DNA of 23,101 nucleotides from DASWIV01 sp036397475 (lineage in GTDB: Bacteria > JAJVIF01 > JAPKYR01): NCBI GenBank assembly GCA_036397475.1, contig DASWIV010000396.1, positions 1-23,101 on the forward strand. The letters are read 5' to 3'. The position numbers were made by a program, and so were the translations under genes. Positions within the stretch are counted from its first letter, which is position 1, and each line of letters opens with the position of its first letter. Below, piece by piece: positions 14,464 to 22,263 of the stretch. Under the pieces are notes generated by a model. It did not search any database, was not told the origin of the DNA, and saw only the letters and a program-made list of their open reading frames with translations.

Positions 14464-14683
14464 CGCGTTTCAGTTTCTTTACCATTTCTTCGTAACTGAT
14501 AAGCTTCTCGCCTGACCGTTTATCGAAAACATCTAAGTCTTCAGCGTCTTCAGCCAGGGAGTTTTTTACGGCAGAATTAACGAGTTCGGAAACTGATGTT
14601 GATGATTCCGCTGCCTTGATTTTCAATGCCCGGTGGATGTCTTCATCGAGATAGATAGTCGCGCGTTTTGATTTTTCAGTCAT
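14450..14683 (-). CDS. Ribbon-helix-helix antitoxin
   Basis: 77 residues. Residues about 6-47 are a ribbon-helix-helix domain: beta strand KRATIYLDEDI, then helix HRALKIKAAESS and helix SVSELVNSAVKNSL. The C-terminal 30 residues (acidic, then SYEEMVKKLKRDGQI) are the typical flexible toxin-binding tail. It should bind and neutralise the RelE-type toxin encoded just downstream and repress their shared promoter through the RHH strand. An AGGATG lies 7 bases before the ATG. Two AACGTT palindromes inside its promoter are the probable operator. Confidence 0.9.
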   Translation of the reverse strand: MTEKSKRATIYLDEDIHRALKIKAAESSTSVSELVNSAVKNSLAEDAEDLDVFDKRSGEKLISYEEMVKKLKRDGQI

Positions 14684-14714
14684 TTTGTCACATCCTGAAT
14701 CCTGTTACTAAAAC

Positions 14715-14743
14715 ATTATAACGTTAAAACGTTAATCTGGCAA
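14715..14743 (-). promoter_or_regulatory. Toxin-antitoxin promoter with tandem AACGTT operator
   Basis: On the minus strand TTGCCA (14743-14738), exactly 17 bases, TATAAT (14720-14715), about 25 bases before the antitoxin start. Two AACGTT palindromes, at 14720-14725 and 14728-14733, occupy the spacer with an 8-base period, which fits two RHH dimers bound side by side. A further perfect palindrome, CAACCGGTTG, lies at 14741-14750 across the -35. Confidence 0.7.
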
Positions 14744-14847
14744 CCGGTTGAAATGTAATATCAGAAATTAAGGAAATTATTCCCCTCTTCCCTATCCATC
14801 CCCTTTATGGTACAAACTTACCCTCGTAAAACCGATACCTTAATTGT

Positions 14848-16098
14848 ATGGAACAGTCAGTAGAAAAACAGCTTGAACTCATCCGGCGTAACACTGTCGA
14901 ACTCATTCCCGAGGACGAACTTCGCGCGAAAATCGAAAAATCGATCAAGACCGGAAAGCCGTTGCGCGTCAAAATCGGACTGGATCCCAATCGTCCGGAT
15001 CTCCACATCGGCCATTCGGTCGCGATACAGAAACTCCGCGATTTCCAGGATCTCGGACACCAGGCTGTATTGATTGTTGGCGACTTTACCGGATTCATCG
15101 GGGACCCGTCGGGACGCGACTCCGAACGCTCATCCATTGAATGGGAAACTGTCCGTGCCAATGCACAGACTTATTTCGACCAGGCGTCGAAAATTATCGA
15201 TTACGAAAAAGCCGAAGTCCGCTACAACTCCGAATGGCTGCTGGAGATGAATTTCAAGGATGTACTGCAGCTCGCGAAATCGTTTACGGTCCACCGTATG
15301 CTGGAGCGGGACGATTTCGATAAACGGTTCAAGGAAGGCAGCCCTATCAGCATAATGGAATTTCTGTATCCGCTCGCGCAGGCTATGGATTCTGTCGCGA
15401 TTCAGGCGGATATCGAACTTGGCGGGACTGACCAGCGATTTAATTTAATGGTTGGACGTGTGATACAGGAACGCTACGGCCAGGAACCGCAGTGCCTTGT
15501 GATCATGCCGCTCCTGGAAGGCACCGACGGTGTCAGGAAGATGTCGAAGAGCCTCGACAACTATATTGCGTTTGAGGATGAACCGCACGACATGTACGGC
15601 AAGGTCATGAGTCTGCCGGATGAACTGATCGGAAAGTACGGGGAATTAGTTTTGATCCGATCGCATGAAGAACGCGAGAAGATCGATAAGGGTATCGCAG
15701 GTGGGTCGATTCACCCGATGGAAGCGAAAAAGGAGCTCGCGTGGGGGATTGTAGAGAAATTCCATGGCAAGGATGCCGCCGAATCCGCGGCGGAGCATTT
15801 CAACCAGGTATTTTCGAAGAGGGAACTTCCGCCGGATGAAAATATCCCCGACTGCAATGTGCCTGATGAACTGGTAGATCCTGAAACAGGAAAGGTACGG
15901 ATTGTCGACCTGATGGTCCTCGCGGAAATTACCAGGTCGAAGGGCGAAGCGCGACGATTGATCCGTGGTGGCGGTGTTTACTGGAAAGCCGAAAATACCG
16001 AAGAGCGTAAAGTAGAAGATGAACTCGAGCAGGTTGATTGTCCTGTTCGCGGGATTCTAAGGGCCGGGAAACGACGGGTAGTCCGGCTTTGCGATTAA
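14848..16098 (+). CDS. tyrS: Tyrosyl-tRNA synthetase
   Basis: 416 residues, class I aminoacyl-tRNA synthetase, cytosolic; it charges tRNA-Tyr. Motifs: HIGH as HIGH (53-56) in GLDPNRPDLHIGHS, then LIVGDFTGFIGDPSGR, the tyrosine-pocket ELGGTDQRFN (about 190-199), KMSKS (231-235), and a C-terminal S4 RNA-binding domain from about 350 (VDLMVLAEITRSKGEARRLI, ending in RAGKRRVVRL). The long IGDPSGR insertion places it in the TyrZ-like branch of bacterial TyrRS. No Shine-Dalgarno is seen before the ATG; the upstream gap contains no T-box landmarks that I can find. It is divergent from the toxin-antitoxin operon. Confidence 0.97.
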   Translation: MEQSVEKQLELIRRNTVELIPEDELRAKIEKSIKTGKPLRVKIGLDPNRPDLHIGHSVAIQKLRDFQDLGHQAVLIVGDFTGFIGDPSGRDSERSSIEWETVRANAQTYFDQASKIIDYEKAEVRYNSEWLLEMNFKDVLQLAKSFTVHRMLERDDFDKRFKEGSPISIMEFLYPLAQAMDSVAIQADIELGGTDQRFNLMVGRVIQERYGQEPQCLVIMPLLEGTDGVRKMSKSLDNYIAFEDEPHDMYGKVMSLPDELIGKYGELVLIRSHEEREKIDKGIAGGSIHPMEAKKELAWGIVEKFHGKDAAESAAEHFNQVFSKRELPPDENIPDCNVPDELVDPETGKVRIVDLMVLAEITRSKGEARRLIRGGGVYWKAENTEERKVEDELEQVDCPVRGILRAGKRRVVRLCD

Positions 16099-16117
16099 GG
16101 CTTCCATTTCTCCAGGC

Positions 16118-16145
16118 TTTATAATTTATTTACCTGCGGTATAAT
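16118..16145 (+). promoter_or_regulatory. Putative promoter of the second giant lipoprotein
   Basis: TTTATA (16118-16123), 16 bases, TATAAT (16140-16145), about 50 bases before the ATG at 16196. Another TATAAT lies 20 bases upstream (16120-16125). The -35 is weak (four of six). Confidence 0.4.
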
Positions 16146-16195
16146 GTTTACAGCTACAATGAACGGATTCGTCATATTCTCAGGTGGTCTAATTA

Positions 16196-19100
16196 ATGCG
16201 CTACTTTATATTGAGTTTAATAATCGTATCACTGATATCGTCATGCTCTAAATTTTCTCCTGTAGAGCCAGATAATTCGGCAAGCCAATTAATGACGGAC
16301 GGTACCGAATCAGATATCTTCCCCTTGAAAACTGCTCTAGGTTACTATCTCATTAGTATAGACACGCGATCATTCGAGTCTGAGATCATCCCCCTTCGCA
16401 GCTCAGACCTTCATCTCAATGTTACCGGAATCCTGAACGCGACAATGGGAATCTCACTCGCGGCTGTCCCGGGAGAATCGGACTTAGCCAACGGACTCTT
16501 TGTCGCCGATATAACCCTGACTCATCCCCTTGCCAATAAACCTCAATTTTCAGGTTTCGACGTCATGGGAATCCTTATGACCAAGGGCTCTGTCGATGTC
16601 GGCCCGCTGAAATTCGCGGGAACCAGCGACACCCGTCTGTTAAACGCCGATGGCTACACCCGATGGTGGAATCCTGCAGAGTTCACATCGCCCGGAATGT
16701 TCGGATACACCCAGGGGAATTTATCCCCTACCCCTGCCAGTATCCTGACAGCAACCGTCAATCCGTACAAATATTTCGCCGACGCTCTATCGCCGACATC
16801 GACGATGTCGGCAGTGCAGAATGCGCCTCTCGATGCCGACAATGGCCGAGGCATATTTTCATCCGGCGCATCAAACACTCGTAGATACCAGATTCAATTC
16901 GAAATGAATCCCGGACCGAAAGTGCAGTTCGGCTACGCGATAGGAGCGTCGTGGCTCCTGCCCGATCCAAATCCGCCGAATGAAGTACCTGATGATTTCC
17001 CAATAAATGCAAATCAGCCGGAAGCATACAATATCGCTATTGCCGACAAAGCCAACTCTCTTTTTTATGATTCCGAGTCGGGAATCGGAGGGGGAGTACT
17101 CCGGTTACAGGTGAATGTCCAGGACTGGCAGGGGCAACAGGCTGGAAATATCGCTGGGCAGGTGGAAGCGGTCAGACTGTTTTCTCCGGACCTGTACGAT
17201 GGAGGATTCAATGCGACTTTCAAAGAAGAAACTTCGACCAAGGCAGTGTACACTCTTGATTTGAACGGCACCGCACTGCCGACTCATTCAGGCGATACGC
17301 AGATCTTTGTGCGGGCGGCGTCGCTTGGAGGACCGAATTACCAGCAGGGATTCGGTCCGGCACCCGATGCGAACATCGACGCGTGGAATGTACTTACGCT
17401 GGATATACCTGACCCGGATTGTGTTGCTGATACTACAGATGCATTCAATGAAGCGATAACGATCGGGCTGGATGCGCCTTATATTGACCAGATGTGCGCT
17501 CCAAACGATTACCGCGATTTTTATAAATTCACGATCCAACCTGGATTAATCTATGATGGTACTCTGACACTTTACTGCGATGTAGAACCGACCACGTTCG
17601 GCATCTATGACTCCGATGAACAGCTTATCCACGAGGAAATGGTCAGCAATGGTTCCGCAATAATGAATTTTAACGACCTTAACCTGTTTCCCGAATTGTA
17701 TTACATCCGGATCCTCACAAACAGTAATGATATCGCGTTCAAATATATGCTTGATCCCGATTTTGTTATTACCGATAAATACCCGGATAATTTCACAAAT
17801 CTGGCTCAATCGGAAATAGGTATGAATCCAGAGGATATTCGCATTTATCAGGACAACATGTACGTTATCGGCGCAAACCAGTTATGGATTTACGATATTT
17901 CTGTCCCCTCTGATCCTGTCCTGGTTTCCAGTACTATTATTGACGGTTATACTGTGAAACCTGCGTTCAGGTATCCTAATATATACTATTTTAATATCCT
18001 GGAAAATGTCACTGGAGAAGTTGGACTGATCGATGTTTCCGATCCCGCAAATCCTGTCGATTACCAGTCCGTATTCAGTCTGCCATATTTCGCTAACGCA
18101 TTCTCCATGGATGAAAAATATCTTTATCTTGTCTGGTATGACACGGGCTCCACGAAGTACCATCTGGATCTCTATGATTACTCGATCGACCCCCAGAATC
18201 CTGAGTGGCAATTTGCGTTTATTATGGACCTGTACATAGCCCAGACAGATTCAATCAAGGTTGGCGATGAGCGGTTTCTGGTCCTTAATACTGGCGAGCT
18301 GCTGCAAACTATTAACATCTCTGACCTTGATAATATCCCGCCACCTGATGAGTTCTCGTGGGTCGGAAATTTCTCTACCGGTATGACGGTTAAAGACAAT
18401 TTCATTTTCTGTACATTCGAAGACATTAATACTGAAGACGATTGGCTAACGATTCTCGAAAGGAAATCTCAGGCGCAGGGACTTGGTACGATCACAACCT
18501 ATTCACTCCAACCAGGTGACTATCAATACATTTATGTAACAGGCGATACAGCGGTAATTCCCGACATTACCGGCCATCTCAACCTTTATGACATAACTGA
18601 CTTCCAGTTCCCGTTATATTCAGGAATGTTAAATATGGGAGACTATGTAACCAGTATTGCGTTCTCCGGCTCCTATATGTATGCAGGTTACTTGTTGAAA
18701 GGAATTGAGGCTATCGATTTTACCACTCCACTATCACCGGTCTCTTCCAAAAAGATCACTGGAATTGATTCACCTGTGGATGCGCTTTACCATGATGGCT
18801 ATATCTATTCATTAGAATGGTCGTACAATTCCAGGATGCTGAAATCATTCCAGGTAACGGCACCTGATCAGATTGAATACCTCGATATGATAAATATTCA
18901 GGAGGACCCGACTCACATGGCTGTGCTCGATGACAAGCTTATCATCGGATCATGGAATAATAAGACTGTACTTGCTGTGGATATATCAGATCCGGCAAAT
19001 CTTAATGTCGTGGATTCAAAAACCTATGGATTCAATGTTGGAGCCATCGCGATCGATGAAAAATACATTTATGTCAGTACAGCGGAAGACAAGGTATATC

Positions 19101-19633
19101 TTCTGCCTACATCCAACTGGCCGGTACTTGATGGAAATCAATATCTGGCGAACGTTCCGGTCGCTTCAGATATACTTATTGATGGCACTGTGGTTTATAT
19201 AAGCACCGGCTCAACATTAAAAGTGTACAACCTGGATTTGGGCACCATATTTTTCATCGAAGACTATGAAGCAATGGATTATATCAGTAATCTCACATTG
19301 AATGATGATTACATGCTGCTCTCAACCGGGAATGGGCTGGAAGTTCTCGACCGGACAAATCCATTAAATGTAGACCTGCTTGGATCTATAGATGGACCTT
19401 ATGCCCCTATTGGCTATAATATAGCTGCGGACAACCAGTTCGCGTTTGTAACAAGCAATACTCCATGGTCAAACCTGTACCTGTTCCAGTACCTTCCACC
19501 CGACAATCCAACTTTCATAGGGCCAGTTTTGTCGGACAATCTGACCCATGTTTCCACCAAGTTATTTGTCATGGATGAAATGCTTTTCGATTTTAATAGC
19601 TCATACGGATTATTGATTTGGGACCTTTACTGA
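16196..19633 (+). CDS. Giant lipoprotein: shared N-terminal module, PPC-like domain and LVIVD-type beta-propeller
   Basis: 1145 residues. AGGTGG lies 8 bases before the ATG. A lipoprotein signal (lipobox ISSC, then SKFS) predicts outer-membrane lipidation. Residues about 48-400 are the module shared with the protein at 10859 (GYYLISID, LNVTGIL, GFDVMGI, RWWNPAEFTSPG, NPYKYF, NTRRYQIQF, DFPINANQ, QDWQ). Next comes a PPC-like (pre-peptidase C-terminal) beta domain at about 405-520 with NDYRDFYKF. The remaining 600 residues are a propeller with LVIVD-type signatures such as LWIYDISVPSDP, VGLIDVSDPANP, VLAVDISDPANL and LEVLDRTNPLNV; I count at least seven. No catalytic motif is evident. Probably a surface protein for binding or structure; the exact role is unknown. 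Confidence 0.88.
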   Translation: MRYFILSLIIVSLISSCSKFSPVEPDNSASQLMTDGTESDIFPLKTALGYYLISIDTRSFESEIIPLRSSDLHLNVTGILNATMGISLAAVPGESDLANGLFVADITLTHPLANKPQFSGFDVMGILMTKGSVDVGPLKFAGTSDTRLLNADGYTRWWNPAEFTSPGMFGYTQGNLSPTPASILTATVNPYKYFADALSPTSTMSAVQNAPLDADNGRGIFSSGASNTRRYQIQFEMNPGPKVQFGYAIGASWLLPDPNPPNEVPDDFPINANQPEAYNIAIADKANSLFYDSESGIGGGVLRLQVNVQDWQGQQAGNIAGQVEAVRLFSPDLYDGGFNATFKEETSTKAVYTLDLNGTALPTHSGDTQIFVRAASLGGPNYQQGFGPAPDANIDAWNVLTLDIPDPDCVADTTDAFNEAITIGLDAPYIDQMCAPNDYRDFYKFTIQPGLIYDGTLTLYCDVEPTTFGIYDSDEQLIHEEMVSNGSAIMNFNDLNLFPELYYIRILTNSNDIAFKYMLDPDFVITDKYPDNFTNLAQSEIGMNPEDIRIYQDNMYVIGANQLWIYDISVPSDPVLVSSTIIDGYTVKPAFRYPNIYYFNILENVTGEVGLIDVSDPANPVDYQSVFSLPYFANAFSMDEKYLYLVWYDTGSTKYHLDLYDYSIDPQNPEWQFAFIMDLYIAQTDSIKVGDERFLVLNTGELLQTINISDLDNIPPPDEFSWVGNFSTGMTVKDNFIFCTFEDINTEDDWLTILERKSQAQGLGTITTYSLQPGDYQYIYVTGDTAVIPDITGHLNLYDITDFQFPLYSGMLNMGDYVTSIAFSGSYMYAGYLLKGIEAIDFTTPLSPVSSKKITGIDSPVDALYHDGYIYSLEWSYNSRMLKSFQVTAPDQIEYLDMINIQEDPTHMAVLDDKLIIGSWNNKTVLAVDISDPANLNVVDSKTYGFNVGAIAIDEKYIYVSTAEDKVYLLPTSNWPVLDGNQYLANVPVASDILIDGTVVYISTGSTLKVYNLDLGTIFFIEDYEAMDYISNLTLNDDYMLLSTGNGLEVLDRTNPLNVDLLGSIDGPYAPIGYNIAADNQFAFVTSNTPWSNLYLFQYLPPDNPTFIGPVLSDNLTHVSTKLFVMDEMLFDFNSSYGLLIWDLY

Positions 19634-19765
19634 CAAAGGGGATAACATTTGGATGAAAAATGTGCGGGAATTCTCACATTGCCCCTTCCATAATTTCAAA
19701 AAAATAGTATATATAAAGCATAGCAGGCTGCTGATAAATACAGTTACTGAGCCGCGCATTGTTAA

Positions 19766-19984
19766 AGAATTTGGGAAATATTTAGTCCTTGTTTATGTTG
19801 GCAATATGCCCGATGTGCATACGCAGAAGATTCTGAACAATTTGAGCGATTTACCGAATGCTGTTTAAATACTCCTATTGGCTATGGAGATGATGCTGCG
19901 AGAGGTCACATAAATAGATGTGTCCAGGAAGCAAGTGCGCTTTTGCCTGATCCTCACAGACCTCCACCCTGGTGGTGGTGGTGA
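19766..19984 (+). pseudogene. Cys-rich coding remnant ending in four Trp
   Basis: The 338-base gap 19634-19971 contains no convincing intact gene. One frame from 19766 to the TGA at 19982 reads like a protein tail: CAYAEDSEQFERFTECC, then PIGYGDDAARGHINRCVQEA and a C-terminal RPPPWWWW. It is Cys-rich, lacks a start codon in frame and is cut off upstream by a stop at 19763. This resembles the C-terminal tails of RHS/YD-repeat proteins, but I cannot assign it. A competing 71-codon frame (19653-19868, ATG start) is less protein-like; both overlap. The Trp codons are a (TGG)4 run that also serves as the GTG repeat at the start of the next gene. Confidence 0.35.
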
Positions 19985-20655
19985 ACATTGATAAAATTGG
20001 TTGTGCTCTATTGAAGTATAAGATACATCATTTTTGGTTTATCGTGATATTTATATTGCCATTAATTAGCTGCGTAAAACCTGATAACACAGGTACAAGT
20101 GATTCATCAAATATAAATATTGCAGACATGAATTTAGAAATAGCTATCAGAGAAGCTATCGACAAGCCTATTGGTGAAATCTCCAAAGAGGAATTAGAGC
20201 AATTAACTAAATTATCAGGATCTAACATGGGTATTAAATCTATTGAAGGAATTGAATATTGTATCAATCTCAAAGAAATCCATTTAATTGGCAATGAGAT
20301 CTCGAACATAGATTCTTTGGCATCATTAGCTGATGATAATAATCTTATCGAATTAGGTCTTGACGCAAATAATATTTCAAATATTTCTCCTTTACGCAAT
20401 TTTAAGTCTTTAGAGGTCTTAGGTCTCTCTGATAATAAAATAACGGATGTAACAGATTTATCAAATATTGATAATATTAGATTCATTGGATTAATGAAAA
20501 ACGATATTTCTTCGCTAACACCTTTTTTAAAATCTGAATTTATAGATGCAGGAGATGAAATATTTGTCTCTATGAATCCACTTTCTCCCTCGGCGATTAA
20601 TTTTCAAATTCCTCAGCTTATAGCCAAAGGTGTGATCGTGTATTACAATCCATAA
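19972..20655 (+). CDS. Leucine-rich-repeat (internalin-like) lipoprotein
   Basis: About 214-227 residues. A signal peptide with lipobox LISC is followed by the known N-cap of internalin-like LRR proteins (NLEIAIREAIDKPIGEISKE). Four to five LRRs of about 22 residues follow (LKEIHLIGNEISNIDSLASL, LIELGLDANNISNISPL, LEVLGLSDNKITDVTDL), then the C-cap NPLSPSAINFQIPQL with a final V-I-V-Y-Y. Both caps are present, so the protein looks complete. The start is uncertain: GTG at 19972-19981 or TTG at 20011, which gives a tidier signal (MKYKIHHFWF). The gene is strikingly AT-rich: 17 G+C in 20101-20160 and 17 in 20341-20400, against 34 in the same length of tyrS (15001-15060). It was probably acquired separately from its neighbours. 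Likely a surface protein-binding lipoprotein. Confidence 0.75.
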   Translation: MVVVNIDKIGCALLKYKIHHFWFIVIFILPLISCVKPDNTGTSDSSNINIADMNLEIAIREAIDKPIGEISKEELEQLTKLSGSNMGIKSIEGIEYCINLKEIHLIGNEISNIDSLASLADDNNLIELGLDANNISNISPLRNFKSLEVLGLSDNKITDVTDLSNIDNIRFIGLMKNDISSLTPFLKSEFIDAGDEIFVSMNPLSPSAINFQIPQLIAKGVIVYYNP

Positions 20656-20670
20656 TCAGGATTTATTAAT

Positions 20671-20931
20671 ATGGCATTGTTATACAGGGGTCCGCAGAAA
20701 TATGTGGTACAATTTTTCCATAACGACGCGGGCAGAATTGTGAGAGAGCGTACTTTGCAATACGACGCGTCCGCCGACATGATGGTCACGCTACGCGATG
20801 AGCACAAGACGTACGACCTCGGTGGGAATGTCACCGAGATCAAATTCTACGATGTCGATAGCTACGCAGAATCCGTTTGTTGCTTAACAACCTTCTCTTT
20901 TTCTCTCCCAAATTTCAAACAAAAGAGATGA
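20671..20931 (+). pseudogene. YD/RHS-repeat fragment
   Basis: About 86 codons. The middle reads HNDAGRIVRERTLQYD, then HKTYDLGGNVTEIKFYD, which fits one or two YD repeats (G-R-x-x-R-E ... Y-D-x-x-G-N-V-T). Full RHS/YD proteins have many such repeats over more than a thousand residues, so this is a remnant, possibly still open by chance. The last 15 codons (CCLTTFSFSLPNFKQKR) look non-native. Base composition returns to the window average right after the AT-rich LRR gene, marking a junction near 20660-20690. Confidence 0.5.
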
Positions 20932-21179
20932 TGAATCATGCTGGAACACAATCTGGCTGGTCTCCTGATGGGAGTTTTATCAGCGCATCCACATTAGGTG
21001 GAACCGAGACGGAATCTCCATATACCCTCGATATCGCCAGCGATGGCCATGTTATGTTGACAGGAAGATTCATCGGACCAACCGATTTCGACCCTGGCGA
21101 GGGAAAATATTTTCTGTCAGGCTACGGGTCTTATGATGCGTTTATACTAAAATTGACTCCGGATGGATTATGGTTTTGA
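20928..21179 (+). pseudogene. C-terminal fragment of an SBBP-like beta-propeller protein
   Basis: About 83 codons. From about 20990 on it reads STLGGTETESPYTLDIASDG, then MLTGRFIGPTDFDPGEGKYF and SYDAFILKLTPDGLWF. This is the pattern of SBBP-type propeller repeats (D-x-x-G-N-x-x-x-T-G-x-F-x-G-x-x-D-F-D-P-G, then DAF-x-x-K-L). Only one blade or so is present, and no signal peptide, so it is the end of a much larger exported protein. The possible start overlaps the end of the YD fragment. A strong terminator follows the stop. Confidence 0.55.
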
Positions 21180-21187
21180 AAAGAAAT

Positions 21188-21214
21188 AACCCCGGACTTT
21201 CATCCGGGGTTTTT
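21188..21214 (+). terminator. Strong rho-independent terminator
   Basis: AACCCCGGA, a 6-base loop, TCCGGGGTT then TTT: a perfect 9-base stem with T-run. It lies between the SBBP fragment (stop 21179) and the convergent permease gene (stop 21238) and may serve both strands. That a good terminator survives here fits the true end of a former gene. Confidence 0.85.
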
Positions 21215-21237
21215 CTTTATTCCTGCACGCGCCTTCA

Positions 21238-22062
21238 TTAGCCGCTCCTCTTTAAAAGTCCGTGCCTTTTTGCGTACTTCTCACCCTGCAGAAATATCCC
21301 ATAACCCACCGGTATCAAAATCACTCCGAGAAGGATCAGCTTCCCTGCAAGTGGAAGCAGTTCCGCTGTCGGGGTGCCATCCAGTAATGCCGCCCTCACT
21401 CCAACAAGAGTGTGCGTCACCGGACTGAACGCCCCGAACGGCTGGAGCCACTCAGGAAGCGCGCTTATCGGGTAATAAACTCCGGAAATCAGAAGTATCA
21501 CACCGAGAATTATGTGCGCCGCCTGCGATCCCTTTTCAGCACTCATCAAAGGGAGTACGGCAACGATCAATCCGAGCCCTAACATCGGAGGACAACTCGC
21601 CGCTAGTATGAGCATTCCGCCCGCGATATTCGCTTCGGTCAGGTTAAGCCCGAAAAACCACGCGCATCCGAGCAGGACCAGAATCGTGCGTGCCAGTCCG
21701 TACACTATCGCGAACCACGTCACTCCCATCAAATGCGTAAGTCTGTGTACCGGCGCCATGAAAGTGTACTCTAGCGTCCCTTCCCATCTTTCCCAGGAAA
21801 TCGTATGCGCGATCTCCTGGAAAATGCTCGACAGGAAATTCCACATGAGCGCGCCGATGACGAGGTAAAGCACCGCTTCATCGTCGCCCATGGTTTTCCC
21901 GATCAGACCGATGGCGAATGTTGACACCATCGAATAAACGAGGAACGCTATTTCCCATCCCATGTACCTTTTTACGAGATTTATATTTCTCTCAAGAAAC
22001 GCGTAGCTCGCGATCATTTCATTTTTAAGGCGCCGTCCTGCGCCTATTGCCTGGTAAGACAT
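21238..22062 (-). CDS. ABC-2 type transporter permease
   Basis: 274 residues from the ATG at 22062, chosen because AAAGGAG lies 7 bases upstream; the frame stays open for 42 more codons, but those are read from the hairpin repeats. It has the six-helix ABC-2 exporter plan: a cytosolic N-terminal segment, helices 1-2 (AFLVYSMVSTFAIGLIG, LYLVIGALMWNFLSSIF), then the coupling-helix region with E-R-W-E-G-T-L-E-Y-T-F-M-A-P-V, which is the classic loop of the family. Helices 3-6 follow, with VYYPISALPEWLQPFGAFSP between 5 and 6. It forms the membrane channel with the ATPase encoded upstream (22264-23101), to export a drug, lipid or polysaccharide. Substrate unknown. Confidence 0.9.
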   Translation of the reverse strand: MSYQAIGAGRRLKNEMIASYAFLERNINLVKRYMGWEIAFLVYSMVSTFAIGLIGKTMGDDEAVLYLVIGALMWNFLSSIFQEIAHTISWERWEGTLEYTFMAPVHRLTHLMGVTWFAIVYGLARTILVLLGCAWFFGLNLTEANIAGGMLILAASCPPMLGLGLIVAVLPLMSAEKGSQAAHIILGVILLISGVYYPISALPEWLQPFGAFSPVTHTLVGVRAALLDGTPTAELLPLAGKLILLGVILIPVGYGIFLQGEKYAKRHGLLKRSG

Positions 22063-22263
22063 CTCAAAACTCCTTTCACTGCCCACACGTAAAGTGTGGG
22101 CTACCAAAGTTATCTCCCCGCAGCGGGCCATAATTCGCTCCCCTCCCCGAGGGAGGGGATGGGGGAGGGATAAAAGGACGGGTGTCACCGGTGAGCTCCA
22201 ATCCCCCCTCCCCCAGGGAGGGGTCAGGGGGAGGGCTCACCGGCGACCCCTCCAATCACTTTC
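22063..22263. repeat. Cluster of GC-rich inverted repeats inside the ABC operon
   Basis: Four hairpins in 200 bases: GCCCACAC-gtaaa-GTGTGGGC (22081-22101); CCCCTCCC-cga-GGGAGGGG (22140-22158); the same arms around cca (22205-22223); and an outer pair CCGGTGAGC / GCTCACCGG (22188-22196 and 22235-22243) enclosing the third. The near-identical arms suggest two copies of one dispersed element. No T-runs follow, so these are not obvious terminators. Confidence 0.75.

Noticed and set aside
19653..19868. 71-codon ORF after the second giant lipoprotein
   Set aside because: No ribosome-binding site, no recognisable domain, and it overlaps a more protein-like frame that continues to 19984.
22063..22188. 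42-codon N-terminal extension of the ABC permease
   Set aside because: These codons are read from the hairpin repeats; the ATG at 22062 has AAAGGAG seven bases upstream.
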